Notes: a model not told the origin generated them from the sequence alone. 64,000 nt of DNA from Oikopleura dioica (GCA_907165135.1 OU015567.1:2547001-2611000); one strand, 5' to 3'. Positions 1-11,030 are shown, counted from the first letter of the stretch. Made by a program: numbers and translations.

Positions 1-280
1 CTTCGGGCCGTCTCAGCCCCGTTCCTTGATTTCTTAATTTAAGGGGCTTGACACTCACGCGTGCTCGTGCTCACGCAAAATTTTCAGATTTCAAACCCTG
101 CATTACAACAGCTTACCTTGCATATCGAGAAAAAGTCTACTCGATAAGATAAATATCCTGCGTAATTGACTCTTCAATATTATCCCGCAAAGTTCCCCCT
201 TTTCAATAAAAAATGCATGTTCTCCCAATAAACCCCCGAAATCCGCGATTAATTTTCAGATAAAAGCAACATCTCCTCAC

Positions 281-550
281 CTTATTGTTTTCTCGCCCGG
301 TTGTCGACCCTCTTCTGCTTCGATTTTCCTTGTTTCTGAATTGGCAGATAGTAGTTCTAACTTGGGAGTGGGAAGTTGTATGTTCTGATCGATGAAGTTT
401 TCATGAATTTTCGAGAAATCGACGGTTTCGTCCGACTCTTTTTGAAATTTTGGGGAAACTTGCTGGCTTATCAGCTTGTTCATTAGCACATCTGATGTTT
501 TTTCAAGGCCAAATGGGCCAAGATCATTCTTGTTTTCATTTTGTTGAGAT
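281..550 (-). CDS. internal exon of an unidentified gene
   Basis: An open stretch on the minus strand is bounded by a 3' splice site (TTTGTCAG, just above 550) and a strong 5' splice site (AAG then GTGAGG, just below 281). It encodes a hydrophilic acidic segment with motifs such as SDETVDFSKIHENF and EAEEGRQPGEK. There is no ATG in this frame near the upstream end, so it is an internal exon; downstream exons would lie towards or beyond the window start. It could belong to the same transcript as the membrane protein at 625-924, but I could not join them in frame. No family recognised. Confidence 0.35.
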
Positions 551-624
551 CTGACAAAGGGTTGACGAGAATTTTTATAGAGAAAAAAGGTCGATCATCT
601 TTATTTTTTTACTTATAATCACCC

Positions 625-924
625 TCAATTATCATTTGTCAACCCTAACCTGAAAGAATTGATGTCTTGATAGTCATCATTCTCATTTACAAGCCTCTGC
701 GATTCCGGTTTGTCGAGATATCCATTCAAACTTGACCATTTCTCTGCCCATTCTTTCTCCAAATTGTGAACAAGTTTTATAAAAAACGTCAAAACAAAAA
801 CACAAATCGTCGCGACAAAAATTTCCAGCCGCGGTCTCGATTTTCCAAAGCATAAAAAACTTGACTTCGATCGTGATCGCTTCTTTTTGCCTCTTTTGCT
901 TTTATAATTCGGCGTTGCTCTCAT
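625..924 (-). CDS. small single-pass membrane protein, unknown
   Basis: Starting at the ATG at 924 gives 99 residues: a very basic head (KSKRGKKKRSRSKSS), one membrane span (about residues 35-52, core IFVATICVFVLTFFIKL) and a polar acidic tail ending in GLTNDN. The basic cytosolic face followed by one span suggests a type II protein. The ATG lies four bases behind a 3' splice-like site (CATGCTCAG), which fits spliced-leader addition and decided the start; the frame stays open upstream but offers no ATG. No intron needed. No family recognised. Confidence 0.45.
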   Translation of the reverse strand: MRATPNYKSKRGKKKRSRSKSSFLCFGKSRPRLEIFVATICVFVLTFFIKLVHNLEKEWAEKWSSLNGYLDKPESQRLVNENDDYQDINSFRLGLTNDN

Positions 925-1255
925 TCTCTGAGCATGAAAAGGGTTTTTGACTAGCTCGGATATGCTTCCTGGCGAGTGATCTCGAGCATGTTTAGGTTTA
1001 ATTAACAAGTGGTCAGAGGGTCGACTTGAAAAAAAAGTTTGTCCGAGTAGTGCCGGGGATCGCCCCGGGCCGCGCTGGACGGGGTTGAATTATCGGATCT
1101 GCTTTCGAATCCAGGGTGATGTTTTAATCCGATAATGCTCCTCTCTTTGAATTTCAACAAATTTTGAGCATTTTTACTAGGCTAAAGTTTTCAAGAAAGT
1201 CCCAGACAAATTAATAAAAATATTATATATATATTATATATATAAAAAATTAATA

Positions 1256-1545
1256 GTGATTATCAAAATTGCCATTTTGACAACCTTCACCACCGGTGCC
1301 CCCGCTATCGAAGAGTCCACAATCGTCGAAAACACTAGACCTTACCCTCAGTTCATTCGATTGATGCTGAACTTTAACCCTTCCTTCGACGAAAGAAAAT
1401 ACTTCACGTTTGGCTGTCATTGCAATATTTTTAAGGGAAACATTTGCGATAAACCGTCAAAGACGACATGACAATGATGATCATCTATTCTAGTGTTACT
1501 CAACTCCAACCGGACCTGCCTCAATTTACAACTCTTAGGGTCCTT
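1256..1545 (+). pseudogene. decayed PLA2-like gene copy
   Basis: On the plus strand, tail to tail with the intact PLA2-like gene at 1899-2792, lies a degraded copy. 1256-1471 matches that gene's first exon (shared landmarks include FDER and the FGCHC / YGCHC box), but the initiator ATG has become GTG and the reading stops early. At about 1487-1545 a second block matches the last exon, starting at the same CTAG splice site and keeping PTGPA, but the paired cysteines are lost and a stop enters. The whole middle exon is absent. An AT-rich run at 1222-1250 sits where a promoter would be. This is an inverted duplicate that has died. Confidence 0.75.
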
Positions 1546-1898
1546 GTTGTTTTCAGTGAAATTTTGCAAAACAAAAGAAACAAACTATTTTTATGATTTT
1601 TTATTAAAAATTGGTTTTACAAAGAAAAATCCATCGCGTTTGCTGAGCATCATTCTTCTCGGGCCAGTTGATTAGATTTCTTCTCATCTCTTCGCGGCGA
1701 ATCGACTGTACATTTTGTGTTTTTTTATGTGCGTTGGGTGTTTTTTTAATTGATTTTTTTCTGATTTATGAAAGAATTTACAAAGTAGATTGTTGATATT
1801 ATGGGCATACGAAAACTTTGTGCTTGATAGTGTTCAAAATAAAAGCTAGCTGCATTAATACTTTTGATTATTAAAATTGGCATCTATCTTTTCTAGCA

Positions 1899-2792
1899 CT
1901 AGCACTGTCCAAGAGGCTTGATGGTTCCGTTGGCACAGCATTCTTTAGTAAGGGCGTTGAAGATTGCGGCAGGTCCGGTTGGTGTTCCGCAGCACTAGAA
2001 ATCAGGGTTTGAAATTTGTAAAGCAAGAGAAAATTGTCAATTCCATTATTTCGAAGCTAACCTGTGGCTCAACAGCTCCTCCTGTGCTAGAAAGGCACTG
2101 GCTCTCTCCATCCCAACCAGTTGTCGAGTAGAACATGTGGTAGTCCTCGTTGTAGACGGCGATGGCATCAACGTGGTTCCTAGCGAACATGGCGTCGCAC
2201 TCGCAAAGGGCTCGACCGCAAGTGCCAGCGTCGTCTCGGCACTTTTGCTTGCTGATGTTGAAGTTGTACTCGACAAACTCGCCGATGCACATGTCGCCGT
2301 AGGTTTCTCGAGCGCACTTGAGGCAATCTTTGTAGGCCTTGCAAGTGGTGTCGAGAGCGTCGACGGGAGTTCCCTTGCCGGGCTGGGTCATTGGTCGATC
2401 ACCTTGTCGAGGGATTGAGAAGAGATCGAATGAGTTTGGCATAAGAAAAATGATAAAATTGAAATTTTAGGATTTTGATTGGCTAAAGGGTCAATTATAG
2501 TTTCTTCTAGCCAATCAGAAGCCGACTTAGTTATTCTTTTTGAAGCTCAATTTCATGATTTAAAACTCATAATTTTGATAAAATTTTAACTTTGGATCTT
2601 TTGTCAACCCTTTCCTAGCATAAGACAGTGGCATCCGTAAGTCCAGTAGTCTCTCTCGTCAAAAGTGGGATTGTAGAACTCCATCCAGCTAATGAGCTGA
2701 TTGTATCGTCTGTTGTTCTCGGCAGCAGCGAATTCTCCTTCGGCAGGGGCACCGGCGGCGAGAGTCATCAAAGTGGCGGTTTTGATCATCAT
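1899..2792 (-). CDS. secreted phospholipase A2-like protein, catalytic pair missing
   Basis: Three exons (2792-2609, 2402-2062, 1994-1899) join in frame to 206 residues; introns are GT-AG. The protein opens with a signal-like segment, followed by a PLA2-type calcium-loop box (YWTYGCHC, then a G-K-G turn), PVDALDTTC, and later CECDAMFA and CC pairs as in secreted PLA2. Where active enzymes carry CCxxHD, this protein has CKAYKDC, so the catalytic His and its neighbouring Asp are replaced by Tyr and Lys. The later Asp of the CECD box is kept. It is therefore probably a binding or signalling protein, not a lipase (inference). Intron 1 holds two CCAAT-type boxes (about 2480-2520). A TATA box lies about 100 bp upstream. 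The ATG at 2792 is followed at once by a second ATG. Confidence 0.8.
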
Positions 2793-2892
2793 TTTTTGGT
2801 TTTGTGATTTGGAAAATTTACTCTCGAAAAAGGTTTTTTTGAGTTTTGTAAACTATTGATTTAGTTTGTTGGAGAATCTTCGGAAAGATGAT

Positions 2893-2902
2893 GCTTTTAT
2901 AG
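2893..2902 (-). promoter_or_regulatory. TATA box of the PLA2-like gene
   Basis: CTATAAAAGC read on the minus strand, about 100 bp upstream of the ATG at 2792. The identical ten bases precede the second PLA2-like gene and a close variant precedes the third. Confidence 0.6.
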
Positions 2903-3521
2903 CGCGCGGAAAAACCGCGGACCACGCGGGATTGAGGGCGCGCGCGGGCTTAGGCGCTCAAGCCTGGTCGAGAGCGATCATGATTCTGACGATTTTGCTG
3001 AAAAATGTTAAAAATTGAAGGTAAGCATAAAGAGTTCAGACAACGATTTTTGAGTTATTCTTTCCTTAGATTTGATCTCTTCTCGTTTTGAATTTTTGCG
3101 AGGAAAAAGGCGTAACTGAGTCTTTGAAATAAAAAAGATTCAGGATAAAGTTTGACAAGAATAAAAATGACATGGGTTGGTTTAAATATTTTTGCCTATA
3201 TCGAAAAAAAATTAAATCATGAAGATCTTCCCTGATCTTGAGCATCCCTTTCTATTCTGTTTGAGAATCGCAAATCCGTTGTTAACATTTTTTGACAGAA
3301 CTTTGTTGAAATATGTGGTACAATGTAAGTAACGATCTGACTTTTTAACAATAACCTTGTGGTTACTCTGAGTTCATTTTAGAAAAGCCAACAAAGATCC
3401 CCCTCCTCTGTATGAATCAAAATTTTTGTACTCTGTTCGGCTTAAATTTTAATTTAAAATTTAAAATTTTCTAAATGAGCTTTTATCGTCTTTTGCGGCG
3501 CGTAACAACATATTGTTTAAA
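2903..3521. other. intergenic, nothing recognised
   Basis: A GC-rich patch (2915-2970, rich in CGCG) lies upstream of the TATA box. The rest is AT-rich with short palindromes such as AATTTTAATTTAAAATT near 3447. No coding signal. Confidence 0.4.
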
Positions 3522-3758
3522 ATGGCGAGATGGAAGGTGTTGCGGAGTTTTGAGGAGAACATATTGAGTTTATCTCGGGCGACCAAAAAGTCGTGTTCTT
3601 TGCCGAATTGGGACGTGGAAGATGGGGGAAAATTGACGCATTTTTGTAACGAGGTTCGATATGCCGCATTTATCGAATTTATTCAACTCCCATCGGGTTC
3701 ATCGTGGATCTTATCAATAATCTTTGGTTTCTTATCGGAAAGACCTTTCCTTTATTGA
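3522..3758 (+). CDS. possible small single-exon gene
   Basis: An ATG in good context (AAAATGGCG) opens 78 residues beginning MARWKVLRSFEENIL and ending in a hydrophobic tail (SWILSIIFGFL). A possible poly(A) signal follows near 3791. There is no homology I recognise and no splice evidence, so this may be a chance frame. A GTTCGA donor-like site at about 3652 could shorten it. Confidence 0.25.
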   Translation: MARWKVLRSFEENILSLSRATKKSCSLPNWDVEDGGKLTHFCNEVRYAAFIEFIQLPSGSSWILSIIFGFLSERPFLY

Positions 3759-5157
3759 CCAAGAGGACAGAAAATTGCGCCATTTAGTTTGAAATAAAAA
3801 GAAAGAATACTCGGTATTTCAGAGTTGACCGAGATATTTCCTCGAGTCGAAAAAACGGTCTTTCGTCATTAAAATTCTAAACTCTCCGAAATTGAAAAAT
3901 TGTCAAGTCATCCTCTCACATTTAATCCCGCTTACCCACCTCAAGATATCTCGCCCTCAAGATCTCGATAATCTCCGAAATTCGGATACAACGGTTTTTC
4001 GATTCCGTCAGTGTCAGCAAAAATCAAGATTTTGAACTCAAGTTCGACTTTTTAAGATTCCACAGCTTTTTTCTCTTATTATTTTTGATTGGAAAAATAA
4101 GGACCGTCACGTGGTCCAGAAAAACATTCAATTCATGAGGTTCTCGGTCAAGTTTAAAGGCTTCGATTTCTCGATTAAAATTAACTAAGAGTTCAGGTTC
4201 ATGACGTACAAAAACCGCGATGTTTGGTAAAATGGTTCCCTTCTGAATTTTCTTCGCTGACGATGTTTTTGCTTTAACGAATCTTGAAATTCGGAAAATA
4301 AAATTGCTTTTTATGACTTACTGAGTGAGACCCTTATTTTCCGATCGTTTCTGGAACGCGGTAATTTGTCGTTTTTTGTGTTTTTAACGGTGTCACTTTG
4401 TTAATATGCAATTCTATTAATACTATGGAAAAAGATGAATTGTTAGGTGTACCCCCTTAACAAAAACCGCAACATGCGTTTCTACCGCAAATTCTTTCGG
4501 AAAACTACTTCAAGTACTGTTTTTCTTCGTTGGTTTTTGATTAAAGTGCTTAGACCCCGGAAAGAACAAGATAGGAAACTCTCTTTCTGAAGTGATCGCA
4601 AATATTTACTTCGCGAGTGTCACGTGTCCAAAGTAGAGTTTTATCGTTAAAGAAATTTCAAGCGTTCTCGCCAAGAATGCGAAGGAGCTGTTGTCCAGGA
4701 ACTGACGCTAAAAATGTGGTCGAGGCGGCTCAGACAAAAAGCGTAATTGCACCTCTTGTCAACAACTGATTATCGCACCCGTTAGAATCGAAAGACACGT
4801 CAACCCATACTTTTCGTGATAGATTATGTAAGTCCGATGAAACGGGATTTTCGCTGAGCTCGGCAGCCTGTGTAAAAACCTGAGTCAGGGTTTCAAAGAT
4901 CCCTTAAAAAAGCCTCAAAATTTCATTCGCCATCAATTTTCAAATTCTGGCAAAGGGGCTTTCTCTTCGCGGCTTTTCATATCAGACTTTTAAGGCATTT
5001 ACTCAAATTTTCTGCACAGGTTCCTGAGCCCATATTAACAGTCTTGTTATGAATAGCTTCGGCTAGCTCAATAAAACGAGATAATTAGACAAAAGGCCTG
5101 GTTGAAACATGGATCATCAAGTCGTTTTTGAATATAATCTTCATTTCTTTAGCAAAA
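3759..5157. other. intergenic, one dispersed repeat
   Basis: No convincing gene. At 4864-4894 there is a block containing CCTGAGTCAGGGTTT preceded by CTGTGTAAAAA. The same block occurs inverted at about 9210-9240 inside the sulfotransferase intron, so it is a dispersed repeat fragment. Confidence 0.4.
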
Positions 5158-5496
5158 ATGCAGAAAAGCGTAATTATAAATTTAGTTTTGATGCTTATTT
5201 GGATCGTTCTATGGAGAATCGGAATCAATCAAGATAGAGAGAGGCAAACAATTTTGGAAAATTCGGAGAAAAATCTTGCAGAAGCAAAAAAGTTGCTTGA
5301 AGAGATTCAAAAGTATCCAAAACACTGCGAGGAGAAACAGAAACTTGTAGAAATGCTGCGTGAGTGCTCGAACTTGCTCATTGAGGCGCATTGCCAATGG
5401 ATTCCATCAAATATCGAGAGAAATCAACAATCGAACCAAGAAATTAATTTTGAAGCTCGAAAAATGAAAAAACTCTTAACAGAAATTCAGCAATAA
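5158..5496 (+). CDS. small membrane-anchored coiled-coil protein
   Basis: A single-exon frame of 112 residues starts at ATG 5158, five bases behind a 3' splice site (TTCTTTAG), the pattern of a trans-spliced leader. Residues about 4-21 form a membrane anchor (INLVLMLIWIVLWRI). The rest is a charged heptad-rich helix (LAEAKKLLEEIQ) with two cysteines and a C-terminal KKLLTEIQQ. AATAAA overlaps the stop. Its layout, short N-terminal anchor plus helical tail, resembles the next gene at 6111, but I see no sequence homology. Function unknown. Confidence 0.55.
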   Translation: MQKSVIINLVLMLIWIVLWRIGINQDRERQTILENSEKNLAEAKKLLEEIQKYPKHCEEKQKLVEMLRECSNLLIEAHCQWIPSNIERNQQSNQEINFEARKMKKLLTEIQQ

Positions 5497-6110
5497 TAAA
5501 ATTGAAAAAAAAACAATCGGTATTTGTCTTTTTACTGCAATTCGTTTGCTTTTAAGGTCTCGAGAGAAAGTTTTCATAAGATTCGGCAATGTCGTAAGCT
5601 AATGAGAGCATTTTCACGAGGAGAGTGCGAGAGGTACTCGAGATAAGACGAGAATTTCTGAATAGAGCGGCAACTTGGATGTGATTTAAAAACGTGTCTC
5701 AAGGCTAGGCACAGTTATGAATCATTTTCATAATACCTTTTTACGCTTCATTTTCTATCTATTTTTTGTAAAAAATCTTGAAAATTGCCCCTTTTGTTAA
5801 AAAATGCTCGCGAAATGTCAAATATAAGCTCGAGCGGGCATTTGTAAAAACAAACTCTCCTCAATCTCTCTCTAAATTTTAAGATATCGATAGGTTGAAT
5901 TGAAAAAAAATGAGCAGTTTTGTCTGCAAGACAGAGAAATAGGAAGTTTCATAAACCTTAGAAATAAAGGGTCAGTTTACTATTGGTACTTTGTGAGGTA
6001 GCTCGTGCCCTGGGGCGATTTCCGGGCCTCTAGAATCGCAAAGTTCGCTTGATTACAGGTTTTCACTTAAAATATTAGGCATATTTCTTCAATTTACGCG
6101 TAGAAAAGAG

Positions 6111-7338
6111 ATGAGTTTAACGAAAAAATTCGACGAAATCTTCGCAACGAGAAATGTCATCGTTTGCTACTGTCTTGGATGCGTTATCTACTTGTACCTT
6201 TCGACTTTTTCCAGTTTTTATGAAGGAAAAACAGAGATGACAATCGAACGATTAAAATCACACGAAGAATATCGCGAAGAAAAATTCAAAGAACTAAAAG
6301 TTTCGCTCGATTCCGATGACCAGGTCTGTTTTTTTTTCAAAATTGTGTTTGATATATTTTTGAAAAAGGAAGAAGCGTGCAAAACGCTGGATAAAATAGT
6401 CTCTCTCGATTTTCCCGTCAGAGATGAGTTGTATCTAAAGATGAATTTTTCCCAAGTGGAAATTCCGTGGTCTTACGTAACGCCAGAAGAAGAGATGCAA
6501 TCGAGACTGGAAGTTTACAACCATGCCTGTTTTGGGTTTAAGGATATAGCCGTTCTCAAGGCACTTTCGTAGCGCCGAAATGGGGCGATAAAATTTTTTC
6601 TTTTCAAGACAGGTCCTACCTAAAATTATGTCTAGAATTCGATTCTGATGTTTTTAAAATTTTTTTCAAAGAAAATTTATCTCTGGAGCGATTTGAAATC
6701 TTACGATCATTTTTTCTCGAAATTTTTCAATTAAATCGCTAAAACTAAACCGTGTTTTATTATAAATAACTGCTAATCTATCTTCCTAGGGCCTCAAAAT
6801 TTCAAAACCCGAGCAAATTTACATTCTAGTGCCTTTTTCTTTTTAGCTTTTCTTTTTCATTAATGCTGCGTTCAGGGCGCTCGACGAATCAGCGCGCTCT
6901 TTCACATGCCCGCCTCACCGCGCGATGGAGGAGGGCGCCCAGCGCAGCAAACCAGAGCGCTGTCTGACGCTTCGGCTTACCCAAGTAAGCCTCATAAAAA
7001 TGGCTCTAGAATCATAAATAATTGGAATCTATTAAACTTTAGACCCTAGGAATGTAGAGAAAGGTCCAAATTTATAATTTATCAAAAAAACTCGACCAAT
7101 TTAATGGAAAATTCTCGAGAAAAAGTGATCGTAAGATTTAAAATTGCTCTAGAGAGAAATTTTTCCATTAAAAAATATAAGAGAACACTAGAATCGGGTT
7201 TCTTAGGCAATTTTAGGTAGCGTTCCTTTTGAAATGAAAAAATTTTATAGTCCCCTTTTGGCGCTACGAAAGTGCCTTGAGAATGGCTATATCCTTAAGT
7301 ATTTTCATGCGGGTCTGATTTCTGAAAAAAAACCATAA
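6111..7338 (+). CDS. membrane-anchored protein split by a foldback element
   Basis: Starts at ATG 6111 behind a GCGTAG acceptor. Exon 1 (6111-6323) encodes a membrane span (VIVCYCLGCVIYLYLS, about residues 16-34) and a charged helix. A 45-nt GT-AG intron (6324-6368) follows, also readable straight through. Exon 2 (6369-6542) runs into a TTAA-flanked foldback element. If the element is removed as a GA-AG intron (6543-7299), the flanks rejoin exactly as before insertion and reading continues as YFHAGLISEKKP to a stop at 7338. If it is not spliced, the element supplies the last ten residues and a stop at 6572. Which form is used cannot be told from sequence. Function unknown. Confidence 0.5.
6542..7294. 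mobile_element. TTAA-flanked foldback element (piggyBac-like MITE)
   Basis: About 35 bp of terminal inverted repeat, starting GGATATAGCC on the left and ending GGCTATATCC on the right, are directly flanked by TTAA at 6538-6541 and 7295-7298. The inverted similarity extends far inward (arms roughly 6542-6870 and 6990-7294) around a GC-rich centre (6880-6985). No transposase frame is present. TTAA target duplication is the hallmark of piggyBac-type insertion; the family assignment rests on that alone. Confidence 0.75.
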
Positions 7339-7887
7339 ATATGTGTAGGGTTTTTCACGGAACGGCGCGGCCCGCTCTGGGGTCCATCCACGAATATTAA
7401 AAGTCTTCTATTGAAGCGAAATTGATTATTCAAAAAATGAAACCGACTAATTGAAGGGAATAGATTCATAATATCGCATTAGTTTTTCTTTCGAATGAAA
7501 GCATTTGCTGTAAGACGGTTTTTCTTACTCAATTTCGACTTTTTAATCTGAGTACATCAAAATACACTCTCTATTTTCAAATATATAGGAGATAAGATGT
7601 GTAATTTTCAGCTCTCAAAATTTGGGATTTCGGAAACTTTCGGAAGGTGTTCAAATCGTCAGATAAGTGAGTGAAAGTGACTGCGCGCTAGTGCTTTACG
7701 CCGCTGCGCGGGACGCCCAAAAAGCATTAGCGCGCGCCATAATCCCAGCGGGTGGTTTCTATGACCTAGTATCCGAAATCTGATGCGAATTACACCGGGT
7801 GATTTGCAAAAACAATTTCCCGGAAGTGTCAAGCTTCGTATTTGAGATGAATTAGACGGATTTATATCACTCGGAACAACAAAACTG
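7339..7887. other. short intergenic, nothing recognised
   Basis: Contains a GC-rich inverted motif at about 7680-7740 (repeated GCGCGC and AGCGC). No coding or RNA signal seen. Confidence 0.35.
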
Positions 7888-9507
7888 ATGAGATCCTTTT
7901 TTATCTTCCTTATCATTATTACACCACCACCAGGTCAGAATTTGATAATTATTTTCACATATTTGAAATCAGCGGCTCGAGTTACACTTATTTTGAAATT
8001 TTCAAGCCCATTGAATGATATACCACTTTCCGTGAAAAACCCTAAATATGTGAAAAATTATAATAATCGGGGAAAATATTTGTCAATGAATTGTGACTAA
8101 ACATAAAAATTTATTTATTCCGTTATCCATTTGCTACAACAGACATAGCCCAATTTATTATAATCTATAAACCCTTGAAAAGCTCTTGCAAATCATATAT
8201 CGCCAAAACCATCAAAAAGAACGAAAAACTCTCCGTTTCTCAACAACGCGAAGCTCTCCAAAAACTCCAATCTCTCATCATCTCCGGCTCCAACTGCGAG
8301 TCGGACTGGAACTCGACGTATCAAAACGAAATCCTCCCAGACAACGATCGAATATACCAACATACGTTTCTACTCGACAAATACAACGGGGCCGGCTGCG
8401 TTCCGCTGAAAACAGGGACGACTAATTGGCAACGATCTTTCGGAGCTCTTCGATTTCTGAGCGATGAAAAACCAACTGTCGATCCGGAAATGATCAATTC
8501 GGAGATTGCATTTAAACTCGTGCCGAGATACGCTTGGAAATATGAAAACCGAGTTTTCGGATCGCCGGAAATTTGGGAAAGAAATAACTTTCCTTTTCAT
8601 GGAATCGATCTTATGAAGCAAAAGAAAAGTCTCCGGAAAATTCGCCTGAATGATCCGCTTTTTCAAAAATTCGAAGAACAAAGAGAAAAATCAGCGACTC
8701 GACCGACAGAAGAGCAGAAAGAAATCATCGACAAATGTGGCGAAAAAGCGTTCCAAAAGCGAGTCGAAGATAAAAAATATTTACGATTTATCAATGTCCG
8801 TCATCCCTTTTCTCGTCTGTTTTCTGCTTGGAGGCAAAAATTTTCAGTCAATTTCCATAACGCGCAAAAATTTGAACCCATCGCAGCGATCATTCGAGAG
8901 CAGCAAAAAGCGGCAAGTGGCGAGGAAGATATCATCCCTCCTGGCTTTGTTTGCTCCTTCAAAGGGTTTTTGAGATATGTCATTTTGAAGAGCAAGGAAG
9001 ATAAGGAAACAATGAATCATCATTGGGTCAGCTATCAGGATTCTTGCGAGCCGTGTTTTCTCAAGCTCAATGCGATTACGAAGCAGGAGACTTCTCATCA
9101 AGGATTGTTTTGCTTTCTCGCCATTTTGAGTTAGACGATTTACTCTGGGCTCGACATCCTGTCTAAGAAATCTGAGTCAGGATCTGAAAGGTCGAAGCGG
9201 CTTCGCCAAAACCCTGACTCAGGTTTTTTTTTACACAGGTTGAGGGGCCCAGGATTCATCTTCCTTACTAAGGAAGGGTTTTTCTTGCGTAAAACAATTG
9301 AAAGACTCAGCCTATATCTTCGAAAAAATGTCGATTCGGGACAAAACCTACATGCCTGGAATGTACGATACCCACGTCCCGGATGCAACAGAAAAAATCT
9401 TCAGGGAGCATCAAGTCGACAAAGAGATAATTGAAGAGCTGTATATTGTGTATTATAATGATTTTATTCTCTTCAACTACACTATCGATTCTTTTCTCGA
9501 AAATTAA
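7888..9507 (+). CDS. carbohydrate sulfotransferase (Sulfotransfer_2 family)
   Basis: Three exons (7888-7933, 8143-9102, 9311-9507) give 400 residues. Exon 1 is a Golgi-type signal anchor (SFFIFLIIITPPP). The 5'-phosphosulfate loop is seen as VPLKTGTTNWQR (about residue 95), the 3'-phosphate site as RHPFSRLFSAWRQKF, followed by NHHWVSYQDSCEPC and KQET, and the C-terminal YNDFILFNY typical of the CHST8-14 group. Such enzymes move sulfate from PAPS to glycans in the Golgi lumen. Intron 1 is GT-AG. Intron 2 can only be kept in frame with a GA donor (CATCAAG then GATTGT) and carries a CTGAGTCAGG inverted repeat. Substrate not predictable. Confidence 0.85.
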
Positions 9508-9543
9508 ATAATAATAAATTTATTAAATTGAAATTTATTTCAG

Positions 9544-9706
9544 ACGAATTTTTCTAAATCCGTGGCCTCCCATCAAAAATGAAAAACTCGTTCAAAAACT
9601 GACTCCACCAGAAATTGCAAGAGAAAACGAACTTTTTATACAGCGCGAGAAAGTGATAAAAGTGCAAAAACAGAATAATTATTCAGCTCAAAAAATTCCT
9701 CAATAA
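9544..9706 (+). CDS. orphan coding exon after the sulfotransferase
   Basis: Behind a clear acceptor (TTTATTTCAG) an open exon reads RIFLNPWPPIKNEK and ends SAQKIPQ before a stop at 9706. It starts 36 bp after the sulfotransferase stop. A GT donor inside the last sulfotransferase exon (after GAAGAGCT) would join it in phase as an alternative C-terminus, losing the conserved YNDFILFNY. Its stop overlaps the stop of the convergent PLA2-like gene (9700). It could also be a downstream cistron, but no ATG suits. Confidence 0.3.
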
Positions 9707-11030
9707 GGTTCTTCAGGATAAACTGGTTCGCCATCGCAACTCGTCTTGAGAAAAAAAGTTATGTTTGAGATAATTTTGAGACATTTTAATTTTACCTGGA
9801 TTGTCCCGTCAGCACAGCATTTTTTACCAGTAGCAGTGTTGAAAATAGACTTTGGTCCCACCGCCGGGCCGCAGCACTAGAATTTAAATAGTTTAGATTC
9901 AGAAAAAGGTTTTAGAAAGAAAAGCGAAGAGAGGTTAAAAAGCTCTGCCTTTTCGTCGAGGTCCTTTTTGAACAGCCCGCCGTGAGGGGTTAAGATAAGG
10001 TCGGTTTTTCGATAAGGTAAAATAAACGAAGATACCTGTTGGTTTACCTGGGGCGTGGATGAAGGTCCTGGGATGACGCACTGCTCCTCCGGATTCCAGC
10101 CGATCATTGAGTAGAACATGTGATAGTCTTGATTGTACTAAGAAAAGGTGACTTCCTGAAGAATGAGGAATGAACCTGATCAGCAACGAGAGCATGCGAC
10201 TCGGCAAACATTTTGTCGCACTCACAAATTGCTCTTTTGCATGTTTCGCCATCATCTTTGCACGTGATTTTTCCGCTGTCAGTTTGTCTTTTTTGGATGA
10301 ACTAGTTTATGTAGGTCAACTTGGAGGTTTTTTACGAATGCCTTGAACATTTTTCTACGATTCTTGCGCAACGGTGATTTCAGACTAGATGACGCGAAGA
10401 ATTTAAACTTTGAAATTTTGAAAAAACGTGTGAGCACCGACGGGTTTTTAAGAGTGGTTGTTATTCTAATGACTTGCTTCATTATTTCTTGCTGCCTAGT
10501 TGAACCCAAGCCTGATTCTGTAGCGGAAATCGTTGTTTATGCATTCTTCGCCAAACTCCATTTTGACGCATTTGATACAGTCTAAAACAAAAAAACGCAA
10601 ATCATTCACTTTTTCGGAAAGAGGATCTGTCTCTAGAATCCACCGCAAAAACGACAAATGTTCAAGCCAAAAGCTCAAGCCGCAGGATCTTTGATTTTCT
10701 GGCCGGAAATAATCAATATCCCAAAGTCTCTTGAATTTTTCGCGGTGAATAAAAACGCTGCACTTTTTCGACCATTTCTTCTTTTTTTTCTGTACCTTTG
10801 TATTTTTTGCAAGTAGTGTCGATTTCATCGATAGCCGGACCATGGCCGTTTTGAGAAATTCCATCGCCCATCAAGCAGTTACACCCGTAAGCCCAGTATG
10901 TTTCTGCGGAGAAGTTTTCGTTTGCCATAGTCATTGTTTCGATCAGCTGGTTGTACCTTTTGTCATTTTCCAATCCGCTCAAAATTCCAGCTGATGCAAG
11001 AGAAACCAAAACATTATTTTTCAGAACCAT
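9700..11030 (-). CDS. second secreted PLA2-like protein, catalytic pair missing
   Basis: Six exons (11030-10796, 10581-10506, 10275-10176, 10137-10048, 9876-9796, 9744-9700), all GT-AG and phase-consistent, give 208 residues. An N-terminal signal (VLVSLASAGILSG) is followed by YWAYGCNCLMGDG (calcium-loop region), AIDEIDTTCKKYKDC, then CKDDGETC, CECDKMFA and late CC pairs. As in the neighbour at 1899-2792, the catalytic HD is YK. Exon borders match that paralogue, with extra introns here. A TATA box identical to the paralogue's lies 70 bp upstream. The C-terminal TSCDGEPVYPEEPY tail is unique to this copy. Confidence 0.8.

Noticed and set aside
1035..1125. GC-rich hairpin and TTCGAATCC resembling a tRNA B box
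   Set aside because: No acceptor stem, A box or cloverleaf can be formed; treated as a plain hairpin.
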